Shown: piece by piece, positions 35,359-44,424 of the stretch
Position numbering within the stretch: position 1 is the stretch's first letter
How the letters are laid out: every line of letters starts with the position of its first letter
Origin: Bacteroidota bacterium
GTDB taxonomy: Bacteria > Bacteroidota > Bacteroidia > Chitinophagales > Saprospiraceae
Reading direction: 5' to 3'
Length of the DNA: 49,168 nt
Assembly (NCBI GenBank): GCA_019136675.1
Contig: JAGVTV010000162.1
Coordinates: forward strand, 4,042-53,209
Program-made: the position numbers and the translations under genes
Notes under the pieces: generated by a model
Seen by the model: the letters and a program-made list of their open reading frames with translations, nothing else
What the model was told of the DNA's origin: nothing
The model's database searches: none

Positions 35359-37353
35359 ATGAGAATCAATTGGCTTTTAGTTGTTTTTATTAGCGGAATG
35401 GCTGTCTTTCGGGCCTCCGCCCAGCCCGTGGAAGTGAGCTCCTATGAAATGATGATGGAGACCGCTGCCACTTGTGCCGAAAACAATGATTATGTCAACG
35501 CCATAGAGTGGTTTGAAAAAGCATACAAGGAATCAAAGGACCCCAATATCACCGTGAGTATCGGAGACATGTATATGCTGCTCAGGGATTATCCCAAGGC
35601 AGAAAAGGCTTACGAAAGGGTAATCAAAAGAGACAAAAGGGATGAGTTTTTTGACCTTAGGCTCGACTGGGCGAAAACCATGAAGTATCAGGGCAAATAT
35701 AAGCAGGCCATGGACGAGCTTAATTCATTTATAAGCACAGTGGAAGACGACTCACTGCGTAATGAGGCAAAGATGGAAATGAAAGGCATCCTCATGATGG
35801 AAAAGTATCCTGAAAACATAGAGGCGTCCGTGAGTTTTGCCAGCGAAGAGGTAAACTCTCCATCTGCAGAATCCTCTCCCGCACTGTATACAGACGGAAC
35901 CCTGTATTTTACCAGCATGAAAGGCAAGGCTCCGGTGATCCTTGACGGTCAGGAAGGAGACTACCATGCCAAGCTGTATGTGGCCTCCAGAAATCCGCAG
36001 GGAGAGTTTGCTGCCGCCAGCCCTCTGGATGAATCTATAAACAGGGTAGATTTTTACAATACAGGAGTTTCATTTTCGGCTGACGGAAAAAGGATGTATT
36101 TCACCAGAGAAAAGTTCAATAATAACAGGCCTGAAAACTCCCAGATTTATGCATGTGACAGGATGGGAGACAAGTGGGGTATTCCCTACCCGATAGAATC
36201 ACTTAACAACGAACACCATTCGCGGCATCCGTACGAAGGTGAGTTGTTTGGCATCAAGGTTCTGTACTTTATCTCTGATATGCCGGGTGGCTACGGCGGA
36301 TATGACGTCTATTACTCACCCATCACGGGATCGACCTATGGTACACCTGTAAACCTGGGAGACAAAATCAATACACCAAAAAACGAGGAGTCACCCTTTT
36401 ACAGGGAAGGTACGCTATACTTCAGCAGCAACGGACATCCGGGCATGGGAGGTATGGATAATTTTTATTCTGAATGGGATGGATCCAAGTGGAATGAACC
36501 TGTCAATATGGGATTCAACTATAATACAAGCTACGATGATTCCTTCCTTAGATTCAATCAGGGAGGCACTATTGGTTACGTAGTGTCCAACAGACCAAAC
36601 AAGAGCAAGAAAAAATTTAAGAATACTGAGACCTGCTGTGACGACATTTACATCATTCAGATCAGGGATATCGTGATAGACCTCAAGGCTTTGGTCAATA
36701 ACGACAAAGGTCCCTTGGAAGGTGCAACTGTAGAACTTTTTGAAAGTGGAAAAAAAGTACCGGTTGACAGCAAGTCCAACTTCCTTGCCAATGACTTTTC
36801 ATTCCTGTTGGATTCTGATAAAAGCTATAAGGCCTATATTACCAGGGAAGGATATTTTCCTGATTCCATAGAGTTTAACACCAATGGAATATTTGACGAC
36901 TATACTTTAAGCAAAACCGTGGTACTAAAACCAAAACCGGTAACAAAGAAAGTCATTTCAAGAAACGAGCCTATAGTCCTTAAAAGCATCTTTTTCGATT
37001 TTGACGATGACAAGATCCTTCCTGAGGCAGAAAAGGACCTTTCGTACCTCAAATCACTTATGGACCAGTATCCGGACCTGGTCATAGAGCTTTCGTCGCA
37101 CACAGACTCCCGCGGTATTAATGAATACAATAAGAAGCTTTCGCAAAAAAGGGCAAACTCCACCAAAAACTGGCTTGTGGAGGAAGGGGTCGCTGCTGCA
37201 CGTATAAAGGCTGTCGGTTACGGAGAAACAAAACTTCTTAACCGATGTAAGGACGGGGTCAAATGTACCGAAGAAGAACACCAGCTCAACAGGAGGTCAG
37301 AATTTAAGATCATAGCAGGACCACAGACCATCGAGATTAAAATAGAAGATTAA
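35359..37353 (+). CDS. PorE-like OmpA-family protein (TPR, beta-propeller, CarboxypepD-reg, OmpA)
   Basis: 664 residues with signal peptide ending in ASAQ (no lipobox, unlike PorE of Porphyromonas). In order: TPR repeats at about 30-135; a PD40/WD40-like propeller at 160-430 with repeats such as ESSPALYTDGTLYFTS and GVSFSADGKRMYFTR; a carboxypeptidase-regulatory-like domain at 440-520; and a peptidoglycan-binding OmpA domain at 545-655, with IFFDFDDDKILPEAE and SSHTDSRGINEYNKKLSQKRA. This domain order is that of PorE, which ties the type IX complex to peptidoglycan. It directly follows porP/sprF, and a strong terminator closes the pair. Confidence 0.92.
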   Translation: MRINWLLVVFISGMAVFRASAQPVEVSSYEMMMETAATCAENNDYVNAIEWFEKAYKESKDPNITVSIGDMYMLLRDYPKAEKAYERVIKRDKRDEFFDLRLDWAKTMKYQGKYKQAMDELNSFISTVEDDSLRNEAKMEMKGILMMEKYPENIEASVSFASEEVNSPSAESSPALYTDGTLYFTSMKGKAPVILDGQEGDYHAKLYVASRNPQGEFAAASPLDESINRVDFYNTGVSFSADGKRMYFTREKFNNNRPENSQIYACDRMGDKWGIPYPIESLNNEHHSRHPYEGELFGIKVLYFISDMPGGYGGYDVYYSPITGSTYGTPVNLGDKINTPKNEESPFYREGTLYFSSNGHPGMGGMDNFYSEWDGSKWNEPVNMGFNYNTSYDDSFLRFNQGGTIGYVVSNRPNKSKKKFKNTETCCDDIYIIQIRDIVIDLKALVNNDKGPLEGATVELFESGKKVPVDSKSNFLANDFSFLLDSDKSYKAYITREGYFPDSIEFNTNGIFDDYTLSKTVVLKPKPVTKKVISRNEPIVLKSIFFDFDDDKILPEAEKDLSYLKSLMDQYPDLVIELSSHTDSRGINEYNKKLSQKRANSTKNWLVEEGVAAARIKAVGYGETKLLNRCKDGVKCTEEEHQLNRRSEFKIIAGPQTIEIKIED

Positions 37354-37380
37354 TGCCGTAGGCAATACTAAAAACAAGAA

Positions 37381-37417
37381 AAAGGGGTGACAGCAATGCT
37401 TTCACCCCTTTTTCTTT
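37381..37417 (+). terminator. Terminator of the porP-porE-like operon
   Basis: A perfect 10-bp stem (AAAGGGGTGA at 37381-37390 with TCACCCCTTT at 37402-37411), an 11-nt loop and a T-rich run TTTTTCTTTT. Confidence 0.93.
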
Positions 37418-37434
37418 TGGTAATCGAATGAACA

Positions 37435-37499
37435 ATTTAGAATAATTGTCATTATAGGGTCTAATAGCATCAAAATTGCTGATTAGATGGATTCTAAAT
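37435..37499. repeat. Nested inverted repeat upstream of the NQR operon
   Basis: An outer repeat ATTTAGAAT (37435-37443) pairs with ATTCTAAAT (37491-37499). Inside it, TCTAAT-a-GCA (37460-37469) pairs with TGC-tg-ATTAGA (37477-37487) around a 7-nt loop. It lies between the porE-like terminator and the nqr -7 box, about 55 nt before the latter. Confidence 0.5.
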
Positions 37500-37553
37500 A
37501 AATATTGCTCGTTTTTTCAAAACAATATTTTACATAAAAATCCAAATGCTGTT

Positions 37554-37561
37554 TATATTTG
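37554..37561 (+). promoter_or_regulatory. -7 promoter box of the NQR operon
   Basis: TATATTTG matches TAnnTTTG exactly, 64 nt before the nqrA ATG. No TTTG at the expected -33 distance; a T-rich ATTTTAC near 37527-37533 is the best candidate. Confidence 0.55.
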
Positions 37562-37625
37562 CGGCGATCTTTGATAAACCCTTTTTTTGGGTAATATATA
37601 TTATAAAATTAATCTTAACAATAAG

Positions 37626-39248
37626 ATGAGTAAGCTGAATCTTTCCTTAAGCTTAGTGTTTTTTTCGCAAATTTTATCCGCTCAATCTACAGGTAATTCA
37701 GGAAGCAGTCTTATGACCTATGGTCTCATAGGCCTTTGTGCTTTGCTGCTGGTTTGGGCCCTTTTTGGCCTGGCATCCAATCTCCTCAAGATAGAAGCTG
37801 ACAAATACGGCCTTGATTCTGAAAAGAACAGGATCGGCATCGTGCCGGGTCTTAGTGATTTTATCACCCCGTCCAAACCTTCCTTTGCTCAAGAAGGATC
37901 TTTCCACTATCTGACAAAAGGCCATGACATCAAGCTGGAGGGTGCAGCCACCGGCGGTGTTTCCCAGGCTAATGTCACAAGATTTGCCCTCAACCCCAAA
38001 AACTTCCATGGTATGTCGCCAATTCCAAAGGTTGAGGTCGAGGTAGGTATGGAGGTAAAAGCAGGTGATCCTTTGTTTTTTGATAAAAAAAGGCCTGAGA
38101 TTCATTACGTTTCACCGGTAAGTGGCGAGGTGGTGGAGATCCGCAGGGGCGAAAAAAGGTCGATCTCAGATATCGTAATCCTTGCCGACAAGGAAATGAA
38201 ATACAGAAAACAGCATGTTCCTGACATATACAAGACCGACAGGGCAGGCATCGTATCCTTTATGCTGTCTTCAGGCCTTTGGCCACTGATAAATGAAAGG
38301 CCTTTTGACATGGTTCCTGATATAAATTCTGTACCTGTCAACATCTTCATCAGCACATTTGATACGGCCCCTCTGGCACCGGACAATAATCTTTTTGTCG
38401 AAGGTAATGAAGAAGCCTGGCAAAAAGGGCTCAGTGTCCTTGCTCTGCTTACCTCAGGCAAAGTGCACATAGGCCTGGACGCACGCGGCAAAACAGCACC
38501 AGCCAAAGCATTTACAGAATCATATAGTGTGGAAAAGCACTGGTTCAAGGGACCTCATCCGGCAGGCAATGTGGGTATTCAGATCCACCATGTAGCCCCT
38601 ATCAGGGGCCATGAAAGAGTATGGACTCTGGGAGTACAGGAAGTGGTCACCATCGGAAGAATGTTCCTTACCGGCGAATACCATGCCGACAGGGTGGTAG
38701 CCCTCACGGGAGCGGAACTCAGCAATCCTTGCTATGTAAGGACCAAACAAGGTGCCAGTATCGATGAGCTGGTTAAAAACAACCTCACGGGTGACAATGT
38801 GAGACTTGTATCAGGTGATGTACTTTCCGGCAAGCAGACAACTGCCGATGGCTTCCTCGGATTCAGGGATGATCAGATTACAGTCCTCAAGGAAGGCAAC
38901 GATTATGAACTTTTCGGCTGGCTGCTTCCTTTGGCCCCAAGGCCAAGCATCTCGGGCACCATCCCATCCTACGGCAAGGACTTCAACTTTACGGCAAATA
39001 CAAACACTCACGGCGAAAAAAGAGCCATCGTGGTTTCCGGACAGTACGAATCCGTTCTGCCTATGGATATCTATCCTCAGCATCTGGTCAAGGCCATCCT
39101 CACCAATAATATTGAAAAGATGGAAGCCCTGGGCCTCAATGAGCTGACAGAGGAAGACGTGGCACTGTGCGAGTTTGTCTGCACATCTAAAAATCCGGTC
39201 CAGGCCATCATACGTCAGGGCCTCGATGCACTCAAAGAACAATCTTAA
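37626..39248 (+). CDS. nqrA: Na+-translocating NADH:quinone reductase subunit A with membrane-anchor leader
   Basis: 540 residues, about 90 longer than the usual ~450. The NqrA body starts near residue 93 (FHYLTKGHDIKLEG) and carries the normal NqrA motifs, such as KVEVEVGMEVKAGDPLFFDK, HVAPIRGHERVW and LNPCYVRT-like LSNPCYVRT. Before it, residues 1-20 look like a signal peptide (LVFFSQILSAQ) and residues 30-52 are a transmembrane helix (TYGLIGLCALLLVWALFGLA), followed by a basic/acidic cytoplasmic linker. NqrA is a cytoplasmic peripheral subunit in Vibrio; here it would be tethered to the membrane. It opens the six-gene operon; the ATG at 37626 lies 64 nt past the -7 box. Confidence 0.93.
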   Translation: MSKLNLSLSLVFFSQILSAQSTGNSGSSLMTYGLIGLCALLLVWALFGLASNLLKIEADKYGLDSEKNRIGIVPGLSDFITPSKPSFAQEGSFHYLTKGHDIKLEGAATGGVSQANVTRFALNPKNFHGMSPIPKVEVEVGMEVKAGDPLFFDKKRPEIHYVSPVSGEVVEIRRGEKRSISDIVILADKEMKYRKQHVPDIYKTDRAGIVSFMLSSGLWPLINERPFDMVPDINSVPVNIFISTFDTAPLAPDNNLFVEGNEEAWQKGLSVLALLTSGKVHIGLDARGKTAPAKAFTESYSVEKHWFKGPHPAGNVGIQIHHVAPIRGHERVWTLGVQEVVTIGRMFLTGEYHADRVVALTGAELSNPCYVRTKQGASIDELVKNNLTGDNVRLVSGDVLSGKQTTADGFLGFRDDQITVLKEGNDYELFGWLLPLAPRPSISGTIPSYGKDFNFTANTNTHGEKRAIVVSGQYESVLPMDIYPQHLVKAILTNNIEKMEALGLNELTEEDVALCEFVCTSKNPVQAIIRQGLDALKEQS

Positions 39249-39275
39249 TTAGAAGGATATTTTCAATTAAAAACA

Positions 39276-40526
39276 ATGGCCTTAGTAGATTTTTTTAAAA
39301 GGATAGAACCGGACAAGAAAAAAAGTCCGTTCCTGCACACGGCCTATGACGCTTTCTTCACGTTTGCATTCAGTCCAAATACAGTCACCTCTGGTGGCAC
39401 ACACATAAAGGACGGTATGGATCTGAAGAGGCTGATGGTAACCGTTGTAATCGCCATGCAGCTTTGTTATCTTTTTGGTACCTATAATATCGGACACCAG
39501 CATTTCGTGGCTGCGGGTCAGTATCTGGGATTTCTGGAAGGATTTCATCTTAAGCTTGCCCATGGCCTTATCAAATTACTGCCCATATTTGTTGTATCTC
39601 ATGTTGTAGGTCTGGGCATTGAGTTTTATTTTGCGGCTAAGAAGGGACACGCTGTGGAAGAGGGCTTCCTCGTGACAGGTGCTCTGATTCCGCTTATCAT
39701 GCCACCGGATATTCCACTGTGGATACTTGCATTTTCGATAGTTTTTGCCGTGATCATAGGTAAAGAAGCTTTTGGAGGCACAGGTATGAACATCTGGAAT
39801 ATAGCCCTGCTATCCAGGGTATTTATCTTTTTTGCTTATCCGCTCACTATCTCAGGAGACCAGATCTGGGTTTCCGGTTATAAAAAACTTACCGGAGGCA
39901 CACTTGCTGATTACGGCTGGTGGCACACCACCTTCTTTAATAAAATCTTTGACTGGATGGGCCTTTCAAAATTTGACCCCGCAACCAAAGTTATCGATGG
40001 CTTCAGCGGTGCCACTCCACTGGCCCTTGGATATGAAGGCGGATGGGAAAAGGTAACTTCCGTATTTTCAGAAAGTCAGATGATCTGGGGTACTATTCCC
40101 GGTTCCATCGGTGAGACCAGCAAGGTGCTGATTCTGGTAGGAGCCCTGATTCTTCTTGTCACAAGGGTGGCTAGCTGGCGGATCATGGCAGGTATGCTTG
40201 TAGGGTTGATCGGAACATCCTGGCTGCTTAATGCCATAGGTTCCACACCATTTATGCAAGTGACTTGGACACAGCATCTGATGATGGGGTCTTTCCTGTT
40301 TGCCATGGCATTTATGGCTACTGACCCCGTCACGGCAGCTACTACTAACCGTGGCAAATGGATCTACGGCATAATGATAGGCGTGATAGGACTGGTCATC
40401 AGGGTCATGAACCCTGCATACCCGGAAGGATGGATGCTGGCTATTTTGTTGCTAAATACCTTTGCCCCGACGATCGATTACTTTGTATTAGAGTCTAACA
40501 TTAAAAAAAGATTGAGCCGTGCATAG
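39276..40526 (+). CDS. nqrB: Na+-NQR subunit B
   Basis: 416 residues, about ten transmembrane helices. Subunit B holds a covalently bound FMN and riboflavin and is central to sodium transport. The FMN-attachment motif SGAT is at 244-247 (T247). Helices include the segments HVVGLGIEFYFAA and EEGFLVTGALIPLIMPPDIPLW, both typical of the NqrB/RnfD family. Located 27 nt after nqrA; its stop overlaps the nqrC start by 8 nt. Confidence 0.97.
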   Translation: MALVDFFKRIEPDKKKSPFLHTAYDAFFTFAFSPNTVTSGGTHIKDGMDLKRLMVTVVIAMQLCYLFGTYNIGHQHFVAAGQYLGFLEGFHLKLAHGLIKLLPIFVVSHVVGLGIEFYFAAKKGHAVEEGFLVTGALIPLIMPPDIPLWILAFSIVFAVIIGKEAFGGTGMNIWNIALLSRVFIFFAYPLTISGDQIWVSGYKKLTGGTLADYGWWHTTFFNKIFDWMGLSKFDPATKVIDGFSGATPLALGYEGGWEKVTSVFSESQMIWGTIPGSIGETSKVLILVGALILLVTRVASWRIMAGMLVGLIGTSWLLNAIGSTPFMQVTWTQHLMMGSFLFAMAFMATDPVTAATTNRGKWIYGIMIGVIGLVIRVMNPAYPEGWMLAILLLNTFAPTIDYFVLESNIKKRLSRA

Positions 40527-41289
40527 TACAGGATATATTATCAGATTTACCATTGTCATGACTGTCATCGTAGCCTTCGTGCTGGCCTTGATGGTGTCAG
40601 GACTTAAGCCCATTCATACTGAGAATGAGGAGGTATATAACAAAAAAGGCATACTTTCCGCGGTAGCAGAGCAACTCGGCAAAGATATCAATACAATGTC
40701 AAATAAGGAGGTGCAAGAAGTGTTTTCATCGCAGATAGAGCAAAAGGTGGTCAATTCAAAAGGTGAAGAACTCACCCCTGACCAAATCAAGGCGGCGACT
40801 GACGGTGCTGCAGATAAAGCTGAAGATCTGGACCTTTCCAAGGAATCAAAAAAGCCGGAAGGCGAAAAACTTTTGCCCGTCTACACCTTTAAAGGTAAAG
40901 ACAATAAGATGTACAATATTCTGTATGTTAGAGGCAAAGGACTGTGGGACGAAATTTGGGGTTATATCACCCTCGATTCAGACTGGAACACTATTGCCGG
41001 CGAAGCCTTTGACCACAAGGGCGAGACACCGGGTCTGGGTGCCGAGATCAAGGAAAACAAGGCTTGGTATACACAGTTTACCGGCAAAAAGCTCTATGAC
41101 CAGTCCGGTGCGTACAAGTCAGTCGCCGTGGTCAAGGGAGGAGTAAAGATTCCTGATCATCAGGTCGATGCCATCTCAGGGGCGACCATCACCGGAAATG
41201 GTGTAGATGAGATGCTTGAAAGAGGGCTTAAGTATTATGAAGCCTACATTCAAAAAAATAAAAAATCAGTTCAAGAAGTAAAACAATAA
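40519..41289 (+). CDS. nqrC: Na+-NQR subunit C
   Basis: 256 residues from a GTG at 40519. The GTG is preferred because it provides the complete N-terminal helix ([19 protein letters not shown]) followed by the family motif SGLKP; an internal ATG would cut this helix. A periplasmic flavodoxin-like domain carries covalent FMN at T223 in the motif ISGATITG (220-223 SGAT). Overlaps nqrB by 8 nt and is 2 nt from nqrD. Confidence 0.95.
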   Translation: MHSTGYIIRFTIVMTVIVAFVLALMVSGLKPIHTENEEVYNKKGILSAVAEQLGKDINTMSNKEVQEVFSSQIEQKVVNSKGEELTPDQIKAATDGAADKAEDLDLSKESKKPEGEKLLPVYTFKGKDNKMYNILYVRGKGLWDEIWGYITLDSDWNTIAGEAFDHKGETPGLGAEIKENKAWYTQFTGKKLYDQSGAYKSVAVVKGGVKIPDHQVDAISGATITGNGVDEMLERGLKYYEAYIQKNKKSVQEVKQ

Positions 41290-41291
41290 AA

Positions 41292-41993
41292 ATGGCTGAA
41301 GTACAGGACTTAATCAAAAAAGAGCCGTCAGCATTTTCTTTTGGCAAGTCCGAAAGAAAACTGATCACAGACCCCATCAACGACAACAATCCGGTTACAG
41401 TTCAGATCCTGGGTGTTTGTTCGGCACTGGCGGTCACTACCCTATTGACCAAAGCAATCGTAATGGGTATAGCAGTAACCCTGGTGACTGCTTTTTCAAA
41501 TATGTTTACGGCCATGCTGAGGGACTATATTCCCAAATCCATAAGGATGATCGTACAGCTCGTTATCATCGCCTTTCTGGTGACGGTAGTAGAGCTCGCC
41601 CTCAAGGCGGTCAATTATCCCATCTGGAAGGAATTGTCGGTATTCATAGGTCTGATTATTACTAACTGTATCCTTATGGGAAGACTTGAGGCATTTGCCA
41701 TGTCCAACAATCCATGGAGGTCCTTTCTCGACGGTATAGGAAACGGCCTCGGATACTCAGCAATTTTGATCATTGTAGCTGCTGTCAGGGAACTTTTTGG
41801 CAAGGGATCTCTTCTGGGTTTCAAGATAATCGGGCCTTCTGCCGAATATGTGCTAAACACAAACTCTATAAGTTGGCTAAACTGGTACACTCCCAATAAC
41901 CTCGTTATCCTGTCTCCGGCAGCCATGTTTCTTGTGGCCATTATTATATGGCTGCAAAGGGCCAAAAACAGAAAATTAATAGATATTTCCTAA
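41292..41993 (+). CDS. nqrD: Na+-NQR subunit D
   Basis: 233 residues with six transmembrane helices. The cysteines that, with NqrE, hold the intramembrane iron centre in Vibrio have matches here at C43 ([10 protein letters not shown]) and C126 ([10 protein letters not shown]). The N-terminus is ~14 residues longer than in Vibrio. Sits between nqrC (2 nt) and nqrE (20 nt). Confidence 0.97.
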   Translation: MAEVQDLIKKEPSAFSFGKSERKLITDPINDNNPVTVQILGVCSALAVTTLLTKAIVMGIAVTLVTAFSNMFTAMLRDYIPKSIRMIVQLVIIAFLVTVVELALKAVNYPIWKELSVFIGLIITNCILMGRLEAFAMSNNPWRSFLDGIGNGLGYSAILIIVAAVRELFGKGSLLGFKIIGPSAEYVLNTNSISWLNWYTPNNLVILSPAAMFLVAIIIWLQRAKNRKLIDIS

Positions 41994-42013
41994 TCAATAA
42001 ACATTGAATTGAA

Positions 42014-42619
42014 ATGGGTGACGTTATAAATATATTCATCAAATCCGCATTCATTGAAAATATGGCCTTGTCGTATTTTCTCGGGATGTGTTCTTTCCTT
42101 GCTGTTTCCAAGAGTGTGAAGACGGCCCTCGGACTGGGTGTCGCAGTTGTGTTTGTGCAGGGTCTTACGATTCCCATGAACTGGCTGATTGACTATTATC
42201 TGCTGGGCGAAAACGGCATCTTTGGCATGGATCTGACCTTCCTCAGGTTTATCATCTTTATTTCAACCATTGCAGCCCTTGTGCAGCTGGTGGAAATGGT
42301 AGTGGAGAAGTTTTCACCGTCCCTCTACAATTCCCTGGGTATCTTCCTGCCGCTGATCACTGTTAACTGTGCGATCCTCGGTGCATCACTCTTTATGATC
42401 ACAAAGGAATACAATTTTGCAGAATCAGTATCCTTCGGTCTTGGAGGCGGAGTGGGATGGGCACTTGCGATAGTAGCAATAGCCGGCATCAGAGAAAAAA
42501 TGGCCTATTCCATCATCCCTGCTCCTTTAAGGGGTCTGGGTATGGCATTTATCCTCACCGGACTAATGGGCATCGCCTTCATGGGCCTGATGGGAATAGA
42601 CCCGGCTGCATTTAAATAA
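42014..42619 (+). CDS. nqrE: Na+-NQR subunit E
   Basis: 201 residues, six transmembrane helices. Iron-centre cysteines are C26 ([10 protein letters not shown]) and C119 ([10 protein letters not shown]), in mirror topology to NqrD. Length and motifs are canonical. Lies 20 nt after nqrD and 21 nt before nqrF. Confidence 0.97.
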   Translation: MGDVINIFIKSAFIENMALSYFLGMCSFLAVSKSVKTALGLGVAVVFVQGLTIPMNWLIDYYLLGENGIFGMDLTFLRFIIFISTIAALVQLVEMVVEKFSPSLYNSLGIFLPLITVNCAILGASLFMITKEYNFAESVSFGLGGGVGWALAIVAIAGIREKMAYSIIPAPLRGLGMAFILTGLMGIAFMGLMGIDPAAFK

Positions 42620-42640
42620 TAATCTGAAAAAAGTAATAAA

Positions 42641-43990
42641 ATGAATCTTATGATACTTTTGGCATGGATGTCGGTTATTATGGCAGTATTGGTATTTACC
42701 GCTGTCATCCTCGGCTTGTCATACATGCTCATATATGCACGTAAAAAGCTCGTGGCACAGGGCGATGTCAAAATCGTGATCAACCATGATGACGAACATC
42801 CTATTACTGTGTCTCCGGGTTCTTCGCTTCTTTCCACCCTTGCCGACAGGAACATCTTCCTGCCCTCAGCCTGTGGAGGTGGAGGTACCTGTGCCATGTG
42901 TGAATGTCATGTGTATGAGGGCGGTGGAGATATTTTGCCTACAGAATTAAACCACATCACACGCAAGGAAGCCAAGGATGGCATGAGGCTTGCCTGCCAG
43001 GTCAAGGTTAGGCAGGACATGAAGATAGGCATTCCGGAAGAGATTTTCGGCATCAAAAAGTGGGAGTGCGAGGTAATCTCAAACTACAACGTAGCCACCT
43101 ATATAAAGGAATTTATCGTAAGGCTGCCTCCGGGCGAAACGCTGGATTTCCAGGCAGGTGGATATATCCAGATAGATGTACCGCCGTGCACGGTGGATTA
43201 CAAGGATATCGACATTACGGCCCACCCCAAGTATCACGACAGACCTGACAAGTTTCAGTCTGACTGGGATCAGTACAAACTGTGGGGCCTCAGGATGGTA
43301 AACGAAGAGCCTATTTTCAGGGCGTACTCTATGTCAAACCACCCTGCTGAGGGCAACATAGTATCCCTTACTATCAGGATAGCCACCCCGCCATTCAAGT
43401 TTAAGACCGGCCCTGACGGCAAAAGGCAGTGGGACGGCTACGAACCGGTAAATCCGGGTATATGCTCATCTTATGTGTTTTCGCGTAAGCCAGGTGATAA
43501 AGTAACCATTTCCGGTCCTTACGGCGAATTTTTTATCAAACCCACACAGGCTGAGATGCTTTACATAGGCGGTGGTGCCGGAATGGCTCCCATGAGGTCT
43601 CACCTGTACCACCTGTTTCATACACTGAAGACCGGCAGGAAAGTAACCTTCTTCTACGGTGGTCGTACCAGGAAAGAACTTTTTTATATCGAGGAATTCA
43701 GGGAAATAGAAAAGCAGTTTCCTAATTTCAGGTTTGTGGTAGCCCTTGATAACCCGCTGCCGGAAGATAACTGGACCCTTAAAAAGGATATCAATGACCC
43801 CGAGGGTGACGGTTTCAAAGGCTTTGTGCACAATGTCGTCATCGAGCAGTACCTGAGCAAGCACCCTGCACCTGAAGAAGTGGAACTGTATTTCTGCGGT
43901 CCTCCGATGATGAACCAGTCCGTACTTAAGATGGCGGATGACTGGGGAATTCCAAAAGAAAACGTATCATTTGACGATTTTGGAGGGTAA
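42641..43990 (+). CDS. nqrF: Na+-NQR subunit F, NADH-oxidising subunit
   Basis: 449 residues. One N-terminal helix (about 6-33) anchors it; then a 2Fe-2S ferredoxin domain with C78, C84, C87 and C119 ([15 protein letters not shown]); then an FAD domain (RAYSMSNHP) and an NADH domain ([20 protein letters not shown]). It takes hydride from NADH and passes electrons to the sodium-pumping subunits. A full-length last gene of the operon, followed by a terminator. Confidence 0.98.
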   Translation: MNLMILLAWMSVIMAVLVFTAVILGLSYMLIYARKKLVAQGDVKIVINHDDEHPITVSPGSSLLSTLADRNIFLPSACGGGGTCAMCECHVYEGGGDILPTELNHITRKEAKDGMRLACQVKVRQDMKIGIPEEIFGIKKWECEVISNYNVATYIKEFIVRLPPGETLDFQAGGYIQIDVPPCTVDYKDIDITAHPKYHDRPDKFQSDWDQYKLWGLRMVNEEPIFRAYSMSNHPAEGNIVSLTIRIATPPFKFKTGPDGKRQWDGYEPVNPGICSSYVFSRKPGDKVTISGPYGEFFIKPTQAEMLYIGGGAGMAPMRSHLYHLFHTLKTGRKVTFFYGGRTRKELFYIEEFREIEKQFPNFRFVVALDNPLPEDNWTLKKDINDPEGDGFKGFVHNVVIEQYLSKHPAPEEVELYFCGPPMMNQSVLKMADDWGIPKENVSFDDFGG

Positions 43991-44020
43991 GACACCTTCA
44001 CAATCCGAAATAAAAAGAAA

Positions 44021-44048
44021 AAGGGAGCCTGTTTTGGTTCCCTTTTTT
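44021..44048 (+). terminator. Terminator of the NQR operon
   Basis: AAGGGAGCC (44021-44029) pairs with GGTTCCCTT (around 44036-44043, one G-T pair), followed by six T. Confidence 0.85.
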
Positions 44049-44102
44049 CATTTTAATGGATATCTTTGATCAGGAATTAAAATAACAACAACAGCTGAAA
44101 AC

Positions 44103-44423
44103 ATGGATTGGTCATTGAGCAACCTGGATTGGTCACTGGTGGCCACAATATTTTTTGGGGCTATGAGCGGTTACATTGCAAGCAGGATACTCGGAGGTGA
44201 AGGCTTTGGCTTTTTTGGAAATATTGTGGTGGGAATCATAGGCGGATACCTGGGCTCCTGGCTCGTAAAGGTGGCAAAAATCCCTCTTATGGAAGGATTC
44301 TTTGGTACGCTCGTAAGTTCCGTGGGCGGAGCCATTATCCTGATTTTCTTCATCGAGCTTATTAAATACATGCAAAAAAGCAACCGGTCTGTTCCCTCAA
44401 GGAAAACCAGGACAAGAAAATAG
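44103..44423 (+). CDS. Small membrane protein, GlsB/YeaQ/YmgE family
   Basis: 106 residues with three hydrophobic, Gly-rich segments: TIFFGAMSGYIASRILGG, GFFGNIVVGIIGGYLGSWL and TLVSSVGGAIILIFFIELI. The motif order GYIASRI then GNIVVGIIGGYLG is typical of the transglycosylase-associated (YeaQ/YmgE) family, small stress-linked inner-membrane proteins whose biochemical role is unknown. A basic tail follows. It converges with the ATP-grasp gene with one base between the stops and no terminator. Confidence 0.88.
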   Translation: MDWSLSNLDWSLVATIFFGAMSGYIASRILGGEGFGFFGNIVVGIIGGYLGSWLVKVAKIPLMEGFFGTLVSSVGGAIILIFFIELIKYMQKSNRSVPSRKTRTRK

Positions 44424-44424
44424 C

